From Verticillium longisporum (taxonomy: Eukaryota > Ascomycota > Sordariomycetes > Glomerellales > Plectosphaerellaceae), in contig JAETXT010000006.1 of assembly GCA_019188255.1 (NCBI GenBank), forward strand, positions 3,720,001 to 3,784,000: a stretch of 64,000 nucleotides of DNA. The letters are read 5' to 3'. Under the pieces are notes generated by a model that worked only from the letters and a program-made list of their open reading frames with translations, did no database searches and had not been told where the DNA came from. Positions within the stretch are counted from its first letter, which is position 1, and each line of letters starts with the position of its first letter. Shown piece by piece: positions 22,704 through 34,595 of the stretch. A program made the position numbers and the translations under genes.

Positions 22704-23615
22704 ATGTTTATGGCAAGATCCGAATATGGTACGTCGACTTCATGCCATTCAGCCATGACCATGACCGCCTTCTGCCCTTTACCCCCCCCCTCATCCCCTC
22801 TGCTGCTCCGTGCTGACGCAAACAGATCGAGGTATCAACACCTTCTCCCCCGAAGGCCGCCTGTTCCAAGTCGAATACTCCCTCGAGGCCATCAAGCTCG
22901 GCAGCACGGCCATCGGCGTCGCCACGGCCGACGGCGTCATCCTCGGCGTCGAGAAGCGCGTCACGTCGACCCTCCTCGAGACCTCGTCGGCCGAGAAGAT
23001 TGTCGAGATCGACCGCCACATCGGCTGCGCCATGTCCGGCCTCCAGGCCGACGCCCGCTCCATGGTCGAGCACGCCCGCGTCGAGTCCCAGTCCCACACG
23101 TTCAACTACGCCGAGCCCCTGCGCGTCGAGTCGGCCACCCAGGCCATCTGCGACCTCGCCCTGCGCTTCGGCGAGGGCGCCGACGGCGAGGAGACCATCA
23201 TGAGCCGGCCTTTCGGCGTCGCGCTGCTCATTGCCGGCTACGACGAGGACGGCCCCCAGCTGTACCACGCCGAACCCAGCGGCACCTTCTACCGCTATGA
23301 CGCCAAGGCCATCGGCTCTGGCTCCGAGGGCGCGCAGGCCGAGCTGCAGAACGAATACCACAAGGTTTGTCCGACTTTGACCTCACCTCGCGCGTAATCC
23401 TTGCAGTGTGCTCCGCTAACACTGCCGTGCCTCCCCCCTAGTCCCTCACCATCGAGGATGCCGAGACGCTCGTCCTCAAGACGCTGAAGCAGGTGATGGA
23501 GGAGAAGCTTGACTCGAAGAACGTCCAGTTGGCGAGCGTGACGAAGGAAAAGGGGTTCAGAATATACACGGATGAAGAGATGGCCGCCGTCGTCGAGCGA
23601 CTTCCGGCGAACTGA
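22704..23615 (+). CDS. PUP2: 20S proteasome subunit alpha type-5
   Basis: One of seven alpha subunits forming the outer rings of the 20S core; it has no catalytic role. Exons join(22704..22728, 22826..23364, 23442..23615), 245 residues; introns of 97 and 77 bp. The first exon encodes MFMARSEY and joins to [20 protein letters not shown], the alpha-subunit N-terminal signature that gates the pore. Alpha5 character is seen in the acidic [20 protein letters not shown] and in [20 protein letters not shown]. The end ([16 protein letters not shown]) is close to the usual family end. Frame intact. A CAG repeat lies in the 3' UTR near 23666-23684. Yeast homologue is essential; proteasome genes are usually co-regulated, but no known element was recognised in the shared promoter. 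Confidence 0.96.
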
Positions 23616-23973
23616 TGATTGAATATTGTCACGAATTAAATAGAATCAGCCAAGGCAGTCTGGCGCAGCAGCAGCAGCAGCAGCAAGACAGACAGGTGGG
23701 TAGGAGGCATGTCCCACACAATCAGGCAGGCCGCCTTCAGACAATCTGCCTGTGTACCATTAGGGGTGTACTGAACGACATGTATGCATGTATATGCCTG
23801 GGGCGCCAAGTCTGTCGTGATGTGTGCAAGAGACAATCCCTTCCTTGTCAGTGAAGGCGTCTCAGCAGGGCGCGGGTCCCGCCATTGGGGAATAGGGGTC
23901 AGATTCCTGGATCAATGGAGCAATGAAGCTCCCCTCCCAGTCAGAGTGCCTGATGTGCGACTATCTACAGCAT

Positions 23974-26900
23974 TTAGTTGCCTTCCTTCAGATCTAGCCT
24001 GCTCAACTCCTGCTCGATACCAATCAGACCAATGGCATAGGCCGCCCTCTCTGACCGAGCCACCGCCAGCTTGGCATCGTCACTGTCAAGCTTTTCGATC
24101 CGCGCCATGATCTTGGGGGGGCCTCTGACCATCGACTTGGGGATCTCGTTCATGAGATTGGGATCCCTCGTGTATGGCGGCCCCCGCCCCATCTCAGCCG
24201 CCTTACGCCATCCAGACTCGCATCCTTCAGCAATCATTCTTGCCGACTGCCAACCTGTCAATCGCGCGATATCGTGCAGCCGCTTGATGATCCATTTTCG
24301 TTGGACGTCATCTTGGAACTATAATCCAGCTGTCAGTCATCTGAGCATCCGGGCGTAGGGGAGCAGCTGTTTTCGTTTCTTACCTGAATGCCTGATACAA
24401 AAAGAGGCAAAGAGCACTCGACGAGGGCCGCACCAACCAGCGTACTAATCTCAGTCACATCTCTCAAGTCATCGCAGAGGCCTGCCGCGATTCGCCCAAT
24501 CTCTTGCGCAAAGTGCGCCGTGTGCCGCGCCTGAATGCCCTGGGCGATCATAGCTGCGGGCGGCATCATGGGGTGTGTCCGGTACAAGTGGATCAGACAC
24601 ATGTAGTAGTTGAGCCATACGCCAGCGACAGAGAAGGTGCGGTACTGCAGCGTTGGCCCGAATGGCGAATCTCTGCGGTCGGCATACTCTGGGCCGAGGG
24701 GTTCAAACTCTGGTCCGAACCGAGCCCGCAGGGTCTCAAAAGCAGCCCGAATGGCCTCCCATTCGCGCATGGCCTCTGCTGTACCGCTTTCGAGATCGAT
24801 CTCATCGGGATTCTCTTTTGGTGGTGATCCCTCACGCGGCGGGCTGAAGCCCATGGGGAGAGAGGTCTTTCCAACATTGGGGAGCATGCCGGGGAACATG
24901 GGAGGTGAGCCGCCTGGAGGCCCGCCTGGGGGCCCTCTGGGAGGGCCGCCGGCCATACCTGGTGGTCCTCCAGGTGGTCCTCCAGGTGGTCCTCCAGGTG
25001 GTCCTCCAGGTGGTCCTCCAGGTGGTCCTCCGGGTGGCCCCCCAGGTGGTCCCCCCTGGGGGGCACCGAACATCCCTGGCGGCATGCCTCCTGCAGGACC
25101 GCCTCCCGGAGGGGCTCCAAACATCCCTGGGGCCATACCCCCAGGTGGCCCGCCAGGAGGCCCCCCCGGCCCGAACATGCCGGGCGGCATGCCTCCTGGG
25201 AAGCCTCCAGGAGGCGGCCCAGACATGTTTGGCATGCCGCCGGGAGGCATCATACCCGGAGGCATCATTCCGGGAGGCGCTCCGGGTGGGCCCATCGGGA
25301 ACCCACCAGGCGGTCCCCCCGGTGGCCCCCCTGGCGGGCCTCCGGGCGGCCCGGGAGGTCCACCTTGGCCTCTGCCTCTCCCAGCTCCTGGCGGACCGCC
25401 CATCATGCCAAAGGTCTTCAGCGACTTTCTCTTCCGTGGCAGGTCCTTCGCGGCAAAGGTCATGAGGCGCGCCATCACCAGCACGAGATGATCATATGTG
25501 CCGTAGCTAGTCAAGTCAGCAAGCAATCCGATACACGAAAACGCCCGCGACTCTACTCACATTGCCTCCAACCTTCCCATCGGTGCTCGCGGAGGGCACT
25601 GGGTCCAGTGCTCGTACTCCATACTAAGTTCTCTGTCAGCCGGATTGAACCGATGAACATGTGATTGAAGAAACGTACAAGGGCTTGCCGCCTGAGAGGA
25701 GTCCTTGGTAGACATCCATCTTGGAATACCACCAAAAGAGGTCTCGTAGGTGCTCATACTGCTCAATATCGCGATCCGTGTAGTACATCCCCGAGAGCGT
25801 GGTGCCCTCCTCGTAGTCCACATTTTGGCCTGTGATCTCGCTCAAAAACCCCAAGTCGAGGTCATCAAGGTCAATCTTATCAGCCTCACCATTATCGTGA
25901 CCCATGAAAAAGGGGTCCAGGGGTTGGTTTCGTTCTTGCTCAAACATAGCTCGTCTCGCTCTTTTCAGCGGCAGTATGTTTCTGGTCATGTCTCGGAATG
26001 GTATCTCCTTAAACAGCAGTCTCGCCCCGAGAAGATGTTGACACCAATTCGAATGGTCCGAGTTCCAGACCTCGAAGAAAGCCAAGAGCAGCGTCGACGC
26101 CAGCGTTGCAGGCTGGGTCCTCTTGGTATGGCTGCGGACGTTGCGCGCAATTCGTCTGATGGCCAGGTGATAGTGCTTCATGGCTGCCGTCGGTGGCAAC
26201 GCCTTGAGCCTTGCGATCTGTAATGAACCGATGGCAAGCATGGATTGCAGGAGTGCGGGGTGATGGAAGGCCACGATGGGGAAGGTGTCTAGAATCGTGA
26301 GTCTATGCCCCGAAGACGCTACAAGACTTCACTTACATGTCCAGATGCTATGATTGGAGTTGGGGGCCTGGTGGTTACCCATCATCTTTTCCTTGTGATC
26401 GAAAGGATGTCGTTCGTAAAGAGACATACTCGGCCCGGTAACGTTGACAAAGTGCCAGAAAAGCGCAGCCGTCTTACTGTCGTTCAAAGGCGAGTTGATC
26501 GCCTGCGGAATGTATGATGTAAGGGTTTCGTCGTTTGCAAACGCCGTGAAAGTTCGCATCTCCGTGCCGAACCCGTCCAGAGGGCCGTCCATGTGGCTTT
26601 GCACCAAAGTTCCGTATGTGCTCTCACGCGGGAGTGCCTCGAACTCATCCTCCGACTCACCCATCGAGGCGTCCTCGTCTGAATACACATGCTCCCATTG
26701 GGTTCGTTCTTGCACCTCGTCCATCGGAACCTCAGTGTCCTGGAATCCGGGACCGCTCGCCGCAACCTCATTTTGCGCGGCGTAGCTTTTCGTCTGAGTG
26801 TGGCTCGAATCCCCGAAACCATGGAATCCATCCTCTTCTTTCGCGGGCGATGGAAGATACTGTTGGCCCTCGCTGTGCTTCCACTGTTGATGCACGGACG

Positions 26901-27556
26901 CAACAGGCGCTATGTATGCCGTATTTGCTGGCACAGGAGGTTGCTCGTAGGAGCCCTGGTTGAAGCTATACGTCGACGATGCCGCAGCGCTTGGCTGATG
27001 TTGTTGGTATGCCTGATAAGATTCCCCATAGGGAACCGGCGGGTAATTCTGGAAATCGAGTGTCATTGGGGGCTTGGGGGCAATGGCAGCCAGAGGAGGG
27101 GCGTGCGATGAGGGTTTCGACTGCTGGTTTCCGTGAGAGACAAGATTTTGCTGCTGCGTCGACTCTGGAGGATAGACAACGGGACCGAAGGAGCCATTCT
27201 GGAAGGCTCCGAGAGGGTCCTTGAAGATGACGCGTTGGTTGTAACCTTCGCAGTTCCTCTTCGACTTGGTACAATTGTTGCAGATGGGCCTGCCCTCATC
27301 GCACTTGATGCGGCGCTTTCGACAAGCTTCACGATATGTCAGAGGCTAAGAGCAAGGTGGGGGAGAGAAGGGTAACCCTGTGTGCAGTAGGGGCCCCAGA
27401 GGACAACATACTAAGACAGCCCGTCTTCGTCCTCTTCCGAACAGCAGCCTTCTTGCGAGCTGCCTCATCCTGGTCGTCGTTGTCCCTGTCATCCGCTGGA
27501 GGCTTGATCGGGGTTTCCTTTGCCTCCTGGGCTGCAGACGATGCTGACGAATCCAT
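23974..27556 (-). CDS. Zn(II)2Cys6 transcription factor with long Gly-Pro repeat
   Basis: Exons complement(23974..24318, 24384..25506, 25561..25623, 25679..26288, 26337..27326, 27412..27556) give 1091 residues; all five introns are 48-85 bp and in phase. The Zn2Cys6 binuclear cluster near residues 45-75 (C-x2-C-x6-C-x6-C-x2-C-x6-C; GCLTCRKRRIKCDEGRP) spans intron 1. A Gln/Ser-rich middle follows, then a fungal regulator domain (FHHPALLQSMLAIGSLQIARL ... TLLLAFFEVWNSDHSNWCQHL ... GTYDHLVLVMARLMTFAAKD). That domain is interrupted by about 150 residues of GGPP repeats (DNA 24915-25390) before resuming at PMGFSPPREG. The C-terminal part (SVAGVWLNYYMCLIHLYRTHP; IARLTGWQSARMIAEGCESGW) is the usual helical end. 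Target genes unknown. For exon 4 the reading EYEHWTQCPPRAPMG was chosen because donor and acceptor phases agree and it is richer in GC3. Confidence 0.88.
24915..25390 (-). repeat. Gly-Pro coding repeat, 12-bp units
   Basis: Within the Zn2Cys6 gene. Between about 24958 and 25030 a 12-bp unit (GGTGGTCCTCCA on the plus strand) is repeated almost perfectly six times; flanking sequence is a degenerate version of the same unit mixed with GMMPPGM/MFGAP-type variants. Each unit encodes Gly-Gly-Pro-Pro. The near-identity of the central copies indicates recent slippage, while the outer copies have diverged. Confidence 0.9.
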
Positions 27557-30500
27557 CTTCGTAGATGCTAGTTTGCTAGCGACGTTGGCTGGCTCAAAAG
27601 GAGTCGCATGCCACGAAAGTGAGATACAGGTCGGAGGAGCCACTTGACATAGCCGGTACTTCAATGTCAAGGCGCCAGCAGCAATCCGATGACTGAGGCC
27701 ACCGTCGCGCCTATAAGTGCACACACAAGTCGACGGCCGTGAGAAAGCACCCTGGAAAGGTAGGGGCGGGCTTCCGGGAGGACGAGCGCTTCTATGCTAT
27801 ATGTAATGGAAGCAACCGAAACATGCCGGTGTAACCTGGGATATTGGGGATAGGGCTCCTTATGATTGTGGATACGGTTGGACAAGCAGCGTGGGCTCGT
27901 GCTCCATTCAGGTTCAGGACAAGAGGGCTTGAGGGGTAATTGGACCAGGCCTGGGTCGGTCTTCGGGATGCAGGTGAGAACTGTCTGCGATGGAGGAATG
28001 CGAAAGAAGAAGGGCACGGCCTGACGAGGCTCAGTCGCTCCTTGGGACTTTGAACGCCCGAGTCCTGTCCGGATTGCTGGGTAAGAAACGGAAGTTGACT
28101 GATGAGAGCGCGGCGTTTTTGGACCCGTCTGTCAAGCTGGCATCGGAGAAGGATGGATCTCGTGTGTCCGTCCGGCTGGCGCTCAATCCTTTAGATACTC
28201 GGTGATTCTGGTGTGATGCAGAGCGAACATGGGTATTCGCGTTGGCGGCCTGCATGAAGCAGGAGCCGAGGAACAGTGAGGGGCGACGGACAGGGACAGG
28301 CAGACTTGGCGAAAAGAAGAAGCACGAGAAAAGGGTAAAGGGGCGATTGGAGACCAGGCAGAAGATGAAGCTCTGTAGATGATGGAAGGATTTAGAGTGA
28401 GTGGGGCTGCCTTAGACTTGGCCTCTTCGGTACAACATTTGAACAGAGGTACCTCCCCTCGCCATGAGGTTGTTGTGCCAGTGGGTGTACCCTGAGCCGA
28501 AGAACCAACGACGGCGTTGGCTTCCATTTAGTGAGGCTGGGCCAGGGGATTCGGGGAGGGGAGGGGGTTTGCCCAGGGATCGATCCCGTCGTGATGGAGG
28601 GGGTCTTGCAAGGCTTGTGCCGGAAGGTTTTGCCAGTTCAGCGTTCTCCAGAACGGGGATGCGGACTCTGGTCTCTAAATGATTCACCTCTACTGTAGGC
28701 ACATAGGTGGGTTGCTGAGCAGCACGACGCCCATGTCCAGTCCTGTCCTGTCACTCTGAGTCGAAGAATCCCCTCGCTTCTCTCTGCTTCGTCGCTGCCT
28801 TCCCAAGTGGCTCCTCAGATGGTCACTGTTCGGCCGGCATGTCTTGGCATGTGCTTTCGCTGGCAAACGACCCGCAGCGATGTGGCCTGGACCTCAGAGT
28901 GGCTTTGGGGCTAAATGGGTTGATGATCATCCGAAAGAGGTTCGGTCACGGATTTCTCGCCATTCGTGTCCCGGTCTAAGGAAAGCTATAGTGGATCAGA
29001 GCGCACGTCCTGGTGCGTAATGGAGAACAAGATGATCTGCGACTTGCCTTGAGCAAGAAGCAGCTTCCGGTCTGGCCGCGCTCACTTCTCCCAGTACATA
29101 AGGTTTTCGTGGTGCGAGACACACTAATTGGTGGCACTCGACATTGTCCTCGGCAGTCGATAGGCTATGTTTGTATGTAAGGTAGGCACTGTAGAGCCAC
29201 ACGGGTTACTGATCGTGCTGCTTTTGCGACACCATTGTTGGCCCCCCCCCCTCCCCCCTGGAAAAAAAAATAGCCGTCATGATGGTCCAGGGTGGTCGGA
29301 TGCGTGAAGAACATGGCAGACGCCTACCGTCTTAGCTTCGGTTCATGGGGAAACCGACAGCTCGGCTTGTCTACATACGGTGTGGTGCGGTACGCGATGA
29401 TACCCTGAAAGGGCCAAGTAGGGAGAAGACACTACCGGCAGACCAGGAGACAGGCCACCGGCATCAGCTGCCGACAGGCACACCTCACATGCGACCGTGT
29501 CTTGCGTGTCTTGTCTCCAGCGCGCGGCGTTGCCTTGTAACGTGGTTGGGCCTGATCTGGGCTGGGTCGGTAGTTGTGGGAATGGCCTTATCTCGCCTCC
29601 ACCCTCTTCGGCTGCTTCGGTCCCCTCTAGTCGTCTGAAGGCTTGACCGTTGAGCGTCCGTGGAAGGGAGCTTCCCGGACAGTCAGTGGTTGACCCAGCA
29701 GTGGTCGCAACACAGCGGGCATGCCAGGCGCGGAGTCGTCAGGTGGTTTCGGCTTTCCCGTGCAACACAAACCACAGCGTTGTGCAGGGGCGGACACTGC
29801 GAAAAGCTGTTGGACCAGTGCATCCACAAATACAACCTGCGATCTGGGCGCCGTGGACCTTGTCCCCGCACACCTTATTGATTGTCAGGCATGACAAGCA
29901 CCAGTCGGGGACGAATAACGGGGTGTCTTCATCGCAGTCAAGAGGGCTTTCGTTGTTGTTCGCAACGGGGGGAGGCTCGTGTAGAATCGCGTCATGACGA
30001 CTCCTCCACACAGAGCCATTGCTCAAACCAAAGAGAGGTGATCCAGGCGGTTGATGATTCAAAATTGTTGACATGGATGCACAACTCAATCGGAATTAGC
30101 AAGAACCGAAGCGCTGGCTGTCCAACCTCACCCCACCCAGTCTCAATGGAACCAGATCCAGGTTGCCTCTCTAATAAGCATGGCAAAATGACTGCAAGGG
30201 CCGACCGTTGTAGTGGGGGACAAGGGCCAGCGGGTTAGATTCCCCAGTGTCACCCAATGTTGACACCCATCATCTTACTTTGAGGTACCGAGCTTCGACT
30301 TACATATAGGCAGCCCAGAACACGGCACACCAGCACCGATGCTGCTGGAGCGGCAGGCTTCGACTGATTCAGCAGCTAACCAATGACGTGGATTGTGCCA
30401 TGCCTACCCTGCTAAAGGCTTATTATGTTGAGCGCGATGTGGCACAGTCTCGTCGTACCTCAGAAACATGAGGCAGGAAGACAAGCAAAGAGGTAGGTAC

Positions 30501-32551
30501 CTGATGTCTGACCCTCCCAGGATGTAAGAATGGGACACAAGATGCATCCACAACCACAGGGTCGGAACAAAATCTGTGTTTTTTTTGGTGTTGGGCCCGA
30601 CCTGTCAACAACAGATGCTGCGGACGCCCGGGCTCCCGGCGCCATAGCAAACTGTCCTGGTATCCCGCAAGCAAGGGGAGGTACGGCAAGAAAACACATA
30701 CGGAGTGAGTGGCGGTGGGTACTGTTCAGAACGGGTGCCTGCTTGCCTTAGCCTGTGCTTTGGAAACGCAAGACGAAGTTCGGTCTTGACTGGAATACGA
30801 GAAGGGCAAGCTCAAGGGGGTGCATTTCCGCGAGTCGTGTGGTGTCTCTCGCACGAGATGATGTCGCGGGGTCGGGCGTCCTCGACAGTTGCATGGCTTT
30901 TCAGACCTTGGCGGCGTACCATGTACTTGTGCCTCAGTACGGATCCTCAATCTCTTAGTGCAAGGCACTGTCCGCATCTCTCCTGAGACCGTGTACATGT
31001 ACATGTAAAGGGCGGTGGGCCGTCTTAAGTCTTGATATGGTAGCAGCTTCAACGTACTAGAGAAACCGTCGATTGGGATGATACGTGTGCAGAGAGGGGA
31101 AGAAGAGACGTGGAAGTGCAATGGTGCTACATGTAACAGCCACGCAGCTCCCACCTCCCATGGTGATGTGCATGAGTGAGCCTGGCAAGGCGGAGAGGAC
31201 CCTTGGGCCGATGTCATGTACATGGCGCCAGCCCAGCCTGTAATGAGGTCGACGTGGAGAGAAAAGGGAGCCAGCGGGCGGGTCCCTGGTTCTTCTGCCC
31301 TGGCGTGGTCGGTGGTGGGCTGGATCATCGCCACGGTTCTGAGAGGTTCCGGGACGCAAAGAGCGCCTCGTGAGGTCAGTGGACGAATAACAATGTTAGT
31401 GGCCTCGTTCGAATGTGCATTCAAAGCCACAACAGACGCCATGGGCCAGGATTTTCAGGCGGTCTGGGATCTGCAGAGGAAGAGATGAGGGGCAAACAGT
31501 AATATGTGCCGAGATGAGGCTGGGCAACGGTCGGCTGGTCAATGTCGTTATATTGGTCGGATGAATTTGCGGTGCTGCATGACGATTATGAGAACAAGAG
31601 AGGTCGTTCTGGATCAGGATGTGTGCCTTGCCAGTGAACAGGGAGATAGATGCAGGACCAAGGGCGCTTGCTAGGCTAGGCAGATCGAGCTCCGTGCCTC
31701 GTTCTGCTTTGGTCGGATTTTCACCTTGCCGATCTTCTGGTTGAAGGAGGTGGGGGGAGTGTTTCGTTTCTCCCATTGGACTGAGGAAACCAGACCAGAC
31801 GGCGTTTCTGCGTCTCTTCCTCAGCGAGGCTTTTGCCCTCCATCTCTCCCGCTTTGTGGGATTGTTTTTGGGCGGCGAGATGAGGTGGAGATACAGGCCG
31901 TACATGTAGCAGCTTGTAGTTACATGGTGGCATGCATACTGAGAGCTTAAGTGCATATGGGGTGAGGCACAGACGGGACATTCCCATAAGGTAACTCGAG
32001 GTTTTGGAGTGACGGAGCTACCAAACTCGACCTCGTAGGTTGTTGTGGGTTCAACAGCTTCTACAAGGCTCTTCCTGGATGCAACAGGGGAGGTGTGCAC
32101 TTCCGCATTGTTCTTGCTGCAGAGAGACTTCCTGCACTGACCACCTCTTGCCTGCCACTGACCTGCCCAATGGGGGGTCTGTTTCCGGCTGGGGGTGAAC
32201 AACAAGTGGCGGCGGTACTGAAGTGGCGTCCTGGCACAGGGTGTGAGGGTGCTGGGGGGTGCATGCCCTCAGCATGGGGGTCCATGGTGGAAAAAAAAAC
32301 TTCAACAGTCCAAGACCAAATAGTCGAGCTCTGGTTGGCAGGCAAGACGACTGCAAACCTCACCACGGGCACCTCACATTGAGAGATCACCACCTCTCAG
32401 CCAAATCTGGACTCACTGACGCATCTTGGTCGCCTCACAAACCTGGCGGCTTGTGGTGAGACTTTTCCATCAGCGCAACAAATCTCACCACTACCTCTCT
32501 TAGACACAAACCCAGCCACGTCCAACGTCTCTCATCACGTGAACACCCATC
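27557..32551. other. 5 kb stretch without a supported gene
   Basis: Upstream of both the Zn2Cys6 gene and RRP8. Chance frames of up to 269 codons exist on the minus strand (30726-31442, 31396-32205), but they have no domain, are rich in His/Cys/Pro/Thr as expected of antisense GC-rich DNA, and lack a clear start context. Holds a TAGGTACC box near 30490, a short GTACATGTACATGT palindrome at 30992-31005 and a C9/A9 stretch at 29244-29270. Confidence 0.5.
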
Positions 32552-34260
32552 ATGTTCGCCGTGCCCGGTTGGTCCGTCTCGGCCGATGCTCTCAAGCCTG
32601 AGACGCAGGTCAAGGAGTCGGCTTCCAAGCCCAGCAAGCGCAAGAGGGCTGGCGCCGGCGGCGCGAAGCAAGAGGTGACCACGGACAACGTCGCCAACCT
32701 GTGGGAGCGTGTCATCGAGGGCAAGCCTGCACCGCAGAAGAAAAAGGCCGACAAGGGCGGCAAGAAGGCAGCTGCCAAGCAAAACGGCAAGCCGGAGAAG
32801 GACGACGCCCAGCCAGCTTCTAAGCGCCAGAAGGCCGAAGACGGCAGTGCCGTGACCAAAGATGAGCCTGAGCGCGACGGCGCGCCGGCAAAGGACGGCC
32901 AGGAGCCTCCGAGGAAGAAGACGAAGAAGGAAAAGATGAGAGAGAAGAAAGCTGCTCTCAAGCTGGCGGAAGAGACGAAGAGTGCTGTGGAGCTCGACAG
33001 TGAAAAGCCTGCAGAGGATGCTGAGATGGCCGAAGCAAATGACGTTGAGGAGCCCCAGCAAGAGCCTCGGCAGGAGCTCGAGCAGGAACAGCCCGCAAAG
33101 CAGTCCAAGAAGGACAAGAAGGAAAAGGCCAAGGCCGACAAGGCGGCGAAACCCGAGTCAACGTCGTCAAAGCCGGCTGCCGCGCCGCCTCTCCCCCAGC
33201 CGTCAAGCTCACGCCCCTCCAAGCCTCGATGCGCGCGAAGCTCGTCTCGGCCCGCTTCCGCCACCTCAACGAGACGCTCTACACGCGCCCTTCGGCAGAG
33301 GCCCTCTCCCTCTTCACAGACTCACCCGACATGTTCAGCGAGTACCACGAGGGCTTCCGCCGCCAGGTCGAGGTCTGGCCCGAGAACCCGGTGGACGGCT
33401 ACATCGCCGACATCAAGGCCCGCGCCAAGGCCCGCTACCCGGACCGCAACAGCCGCAAGCCCGCGCCCGCGCCTGCGCCGGACGCCGTCATCCCCCTGCC
33501 CCGCAACTTCAACGGCACCGCCACCATTGCCGACCTCGGCTGCGGCGACGCCCGCCTCGCCGAGACCCTCCAGCCCCTCGCACGCAAGCTCCATCTCGCC
33601 ATCCACAGCTACGACCTCCACAGCCCGAGCCCCCACGTCACACGTGCCGACATTGCCAACCTACCCCTGGCGGACGGCGCCGCCGACGTCGCCATCTTCT
33701 GCCTGGCGCTCATGGGAACGAACTGGCTCGACTTCATCGAGGAGGCCTATCGCATCCTTCGCTGGAAGGGCGAGCTTTGGGTCGCTGAGATCAAGTCCCG
33801 CTTCGGGCCCGCCGCGCGCCACGCCGGCGCCAAGGGACGGTCTGGCGGTGGTGTTGTCGAGCACAGCGTTGGTAACAGGAAGAAGACAGAAAAGGTCGGC
33901 AAGAAGGACAAGGCCGAGATCGCTAGTGCCGAGGCCGCTGCCGACGGCGAAGAGCTGGCTGTCGAGGTCGACGGCAATGATGACAAACGGGGCGAGACGG
34001 ACGTGTCGGCCTTTGTCGAGGCACTGCAAAAGCGGGGATTTGTTCTGCAGGGCAAGGCCGACCTGTCGAACAAGATGTTCGTCCGGATGCGATTCACCAA
34101 GGGAATGGCACCGGTGAAGGGCAAGTGTGTGGAGAAGACGCCGAAAGAGGTCCTCGAGAAGCAGAAGAAGCAGAAACGTTTCCAGTGGGAGAGCAAGGAG
34201 ATCGAAGAGGAGGTGGATGAGTCGCCTATCCTGAAGCCTTGCGTTTACAAGCTGCGGTAA
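32552..34260 (+). CDS. RRP8: 25S rRNA adenine-N1 methyltransferase, Rrp8 type (sequence break at a C5 run)
   Basis: Nucleolar enzyme that methylates an adenine of large-subunit rRNA using SAM. One exon. The N-terminal ~210 residues are Lys/Glu/Ala-rich with nuclear-localisation-like KKTKKEK clusters; the catalytic Methyltransf_8 domain starts at LTPLQASMRAKLVSARFRHL. Visible motifs are FRRQVEVWPENPVDGYI, SAM motif I ATIADLGCGDARLAETL, HSYDLHS, VAIFCLALMGTNW, and LRWKGELWVAEIKSRF. The end ILKPCVYKLR is typical of the family. The N- and C-terminal parts are in different frames; they meet at the C5 run 33193-33197, where one extra C would give 569 residues. The nearest intron solution has no donor within a usable distance, so a lost base is preferred. 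An unusual Lys/Glu-rich insert of ~60 residues (GNRKKTEKVGKKDK...) separates SRFG from VSAFVEALQKRGF. Confidence 0.92.
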
Positions 34261-34595
34261 ACATGGACAGATACCTAACGACTCGGCATGTACTGAGGGC
34301 CTTTTGAGACTGTACATAGACACGAGGGGACTTGGTGTGGCGCCACGAAAAAAGCACAGTAGACCATGTACGCGCTATCACAAAGCGACAATATTCTTTT
34401 CATTAGTTCCATTCGCTACTACAGTGTCTCGCAGGGAAGGCAAGTGGCTGTGTCCGTTCCGTCTTTTCATCGTGAGAGGAGTCGTTGGTGCAAACGTCTA
34501 AAAGGTTAGTGCGCCATTGCACACCAGCAAGTTTCTGTTTTGCCTCGGATATGCTTCATCCATCTATTGTATCTTGTCCGCGAGCGCTACCACTT

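Noticed and set aside
24610..25491. 293-codon plus-strand Gly-Pro frame
   Set aside because: Mirror image of the repeat in the Zn2Cys6 gene; outside the repeat it lacks any protein character.
30726..32205. Two long overlapping minus-strand frames (238 and 269 codons)
   Set aside because: Composition is random-like (many His, Cys, Thr, Pro), no domain, and no intron or start logic.
33171..33199. Intron as the explanation for the RRP8 frame change
   Set aside because: CTCTCCCCCAG looks like an acceptor, but no usable GT donor lies within normal intron distance upstream without removing coding sequence; a lost C explains the join exactly.
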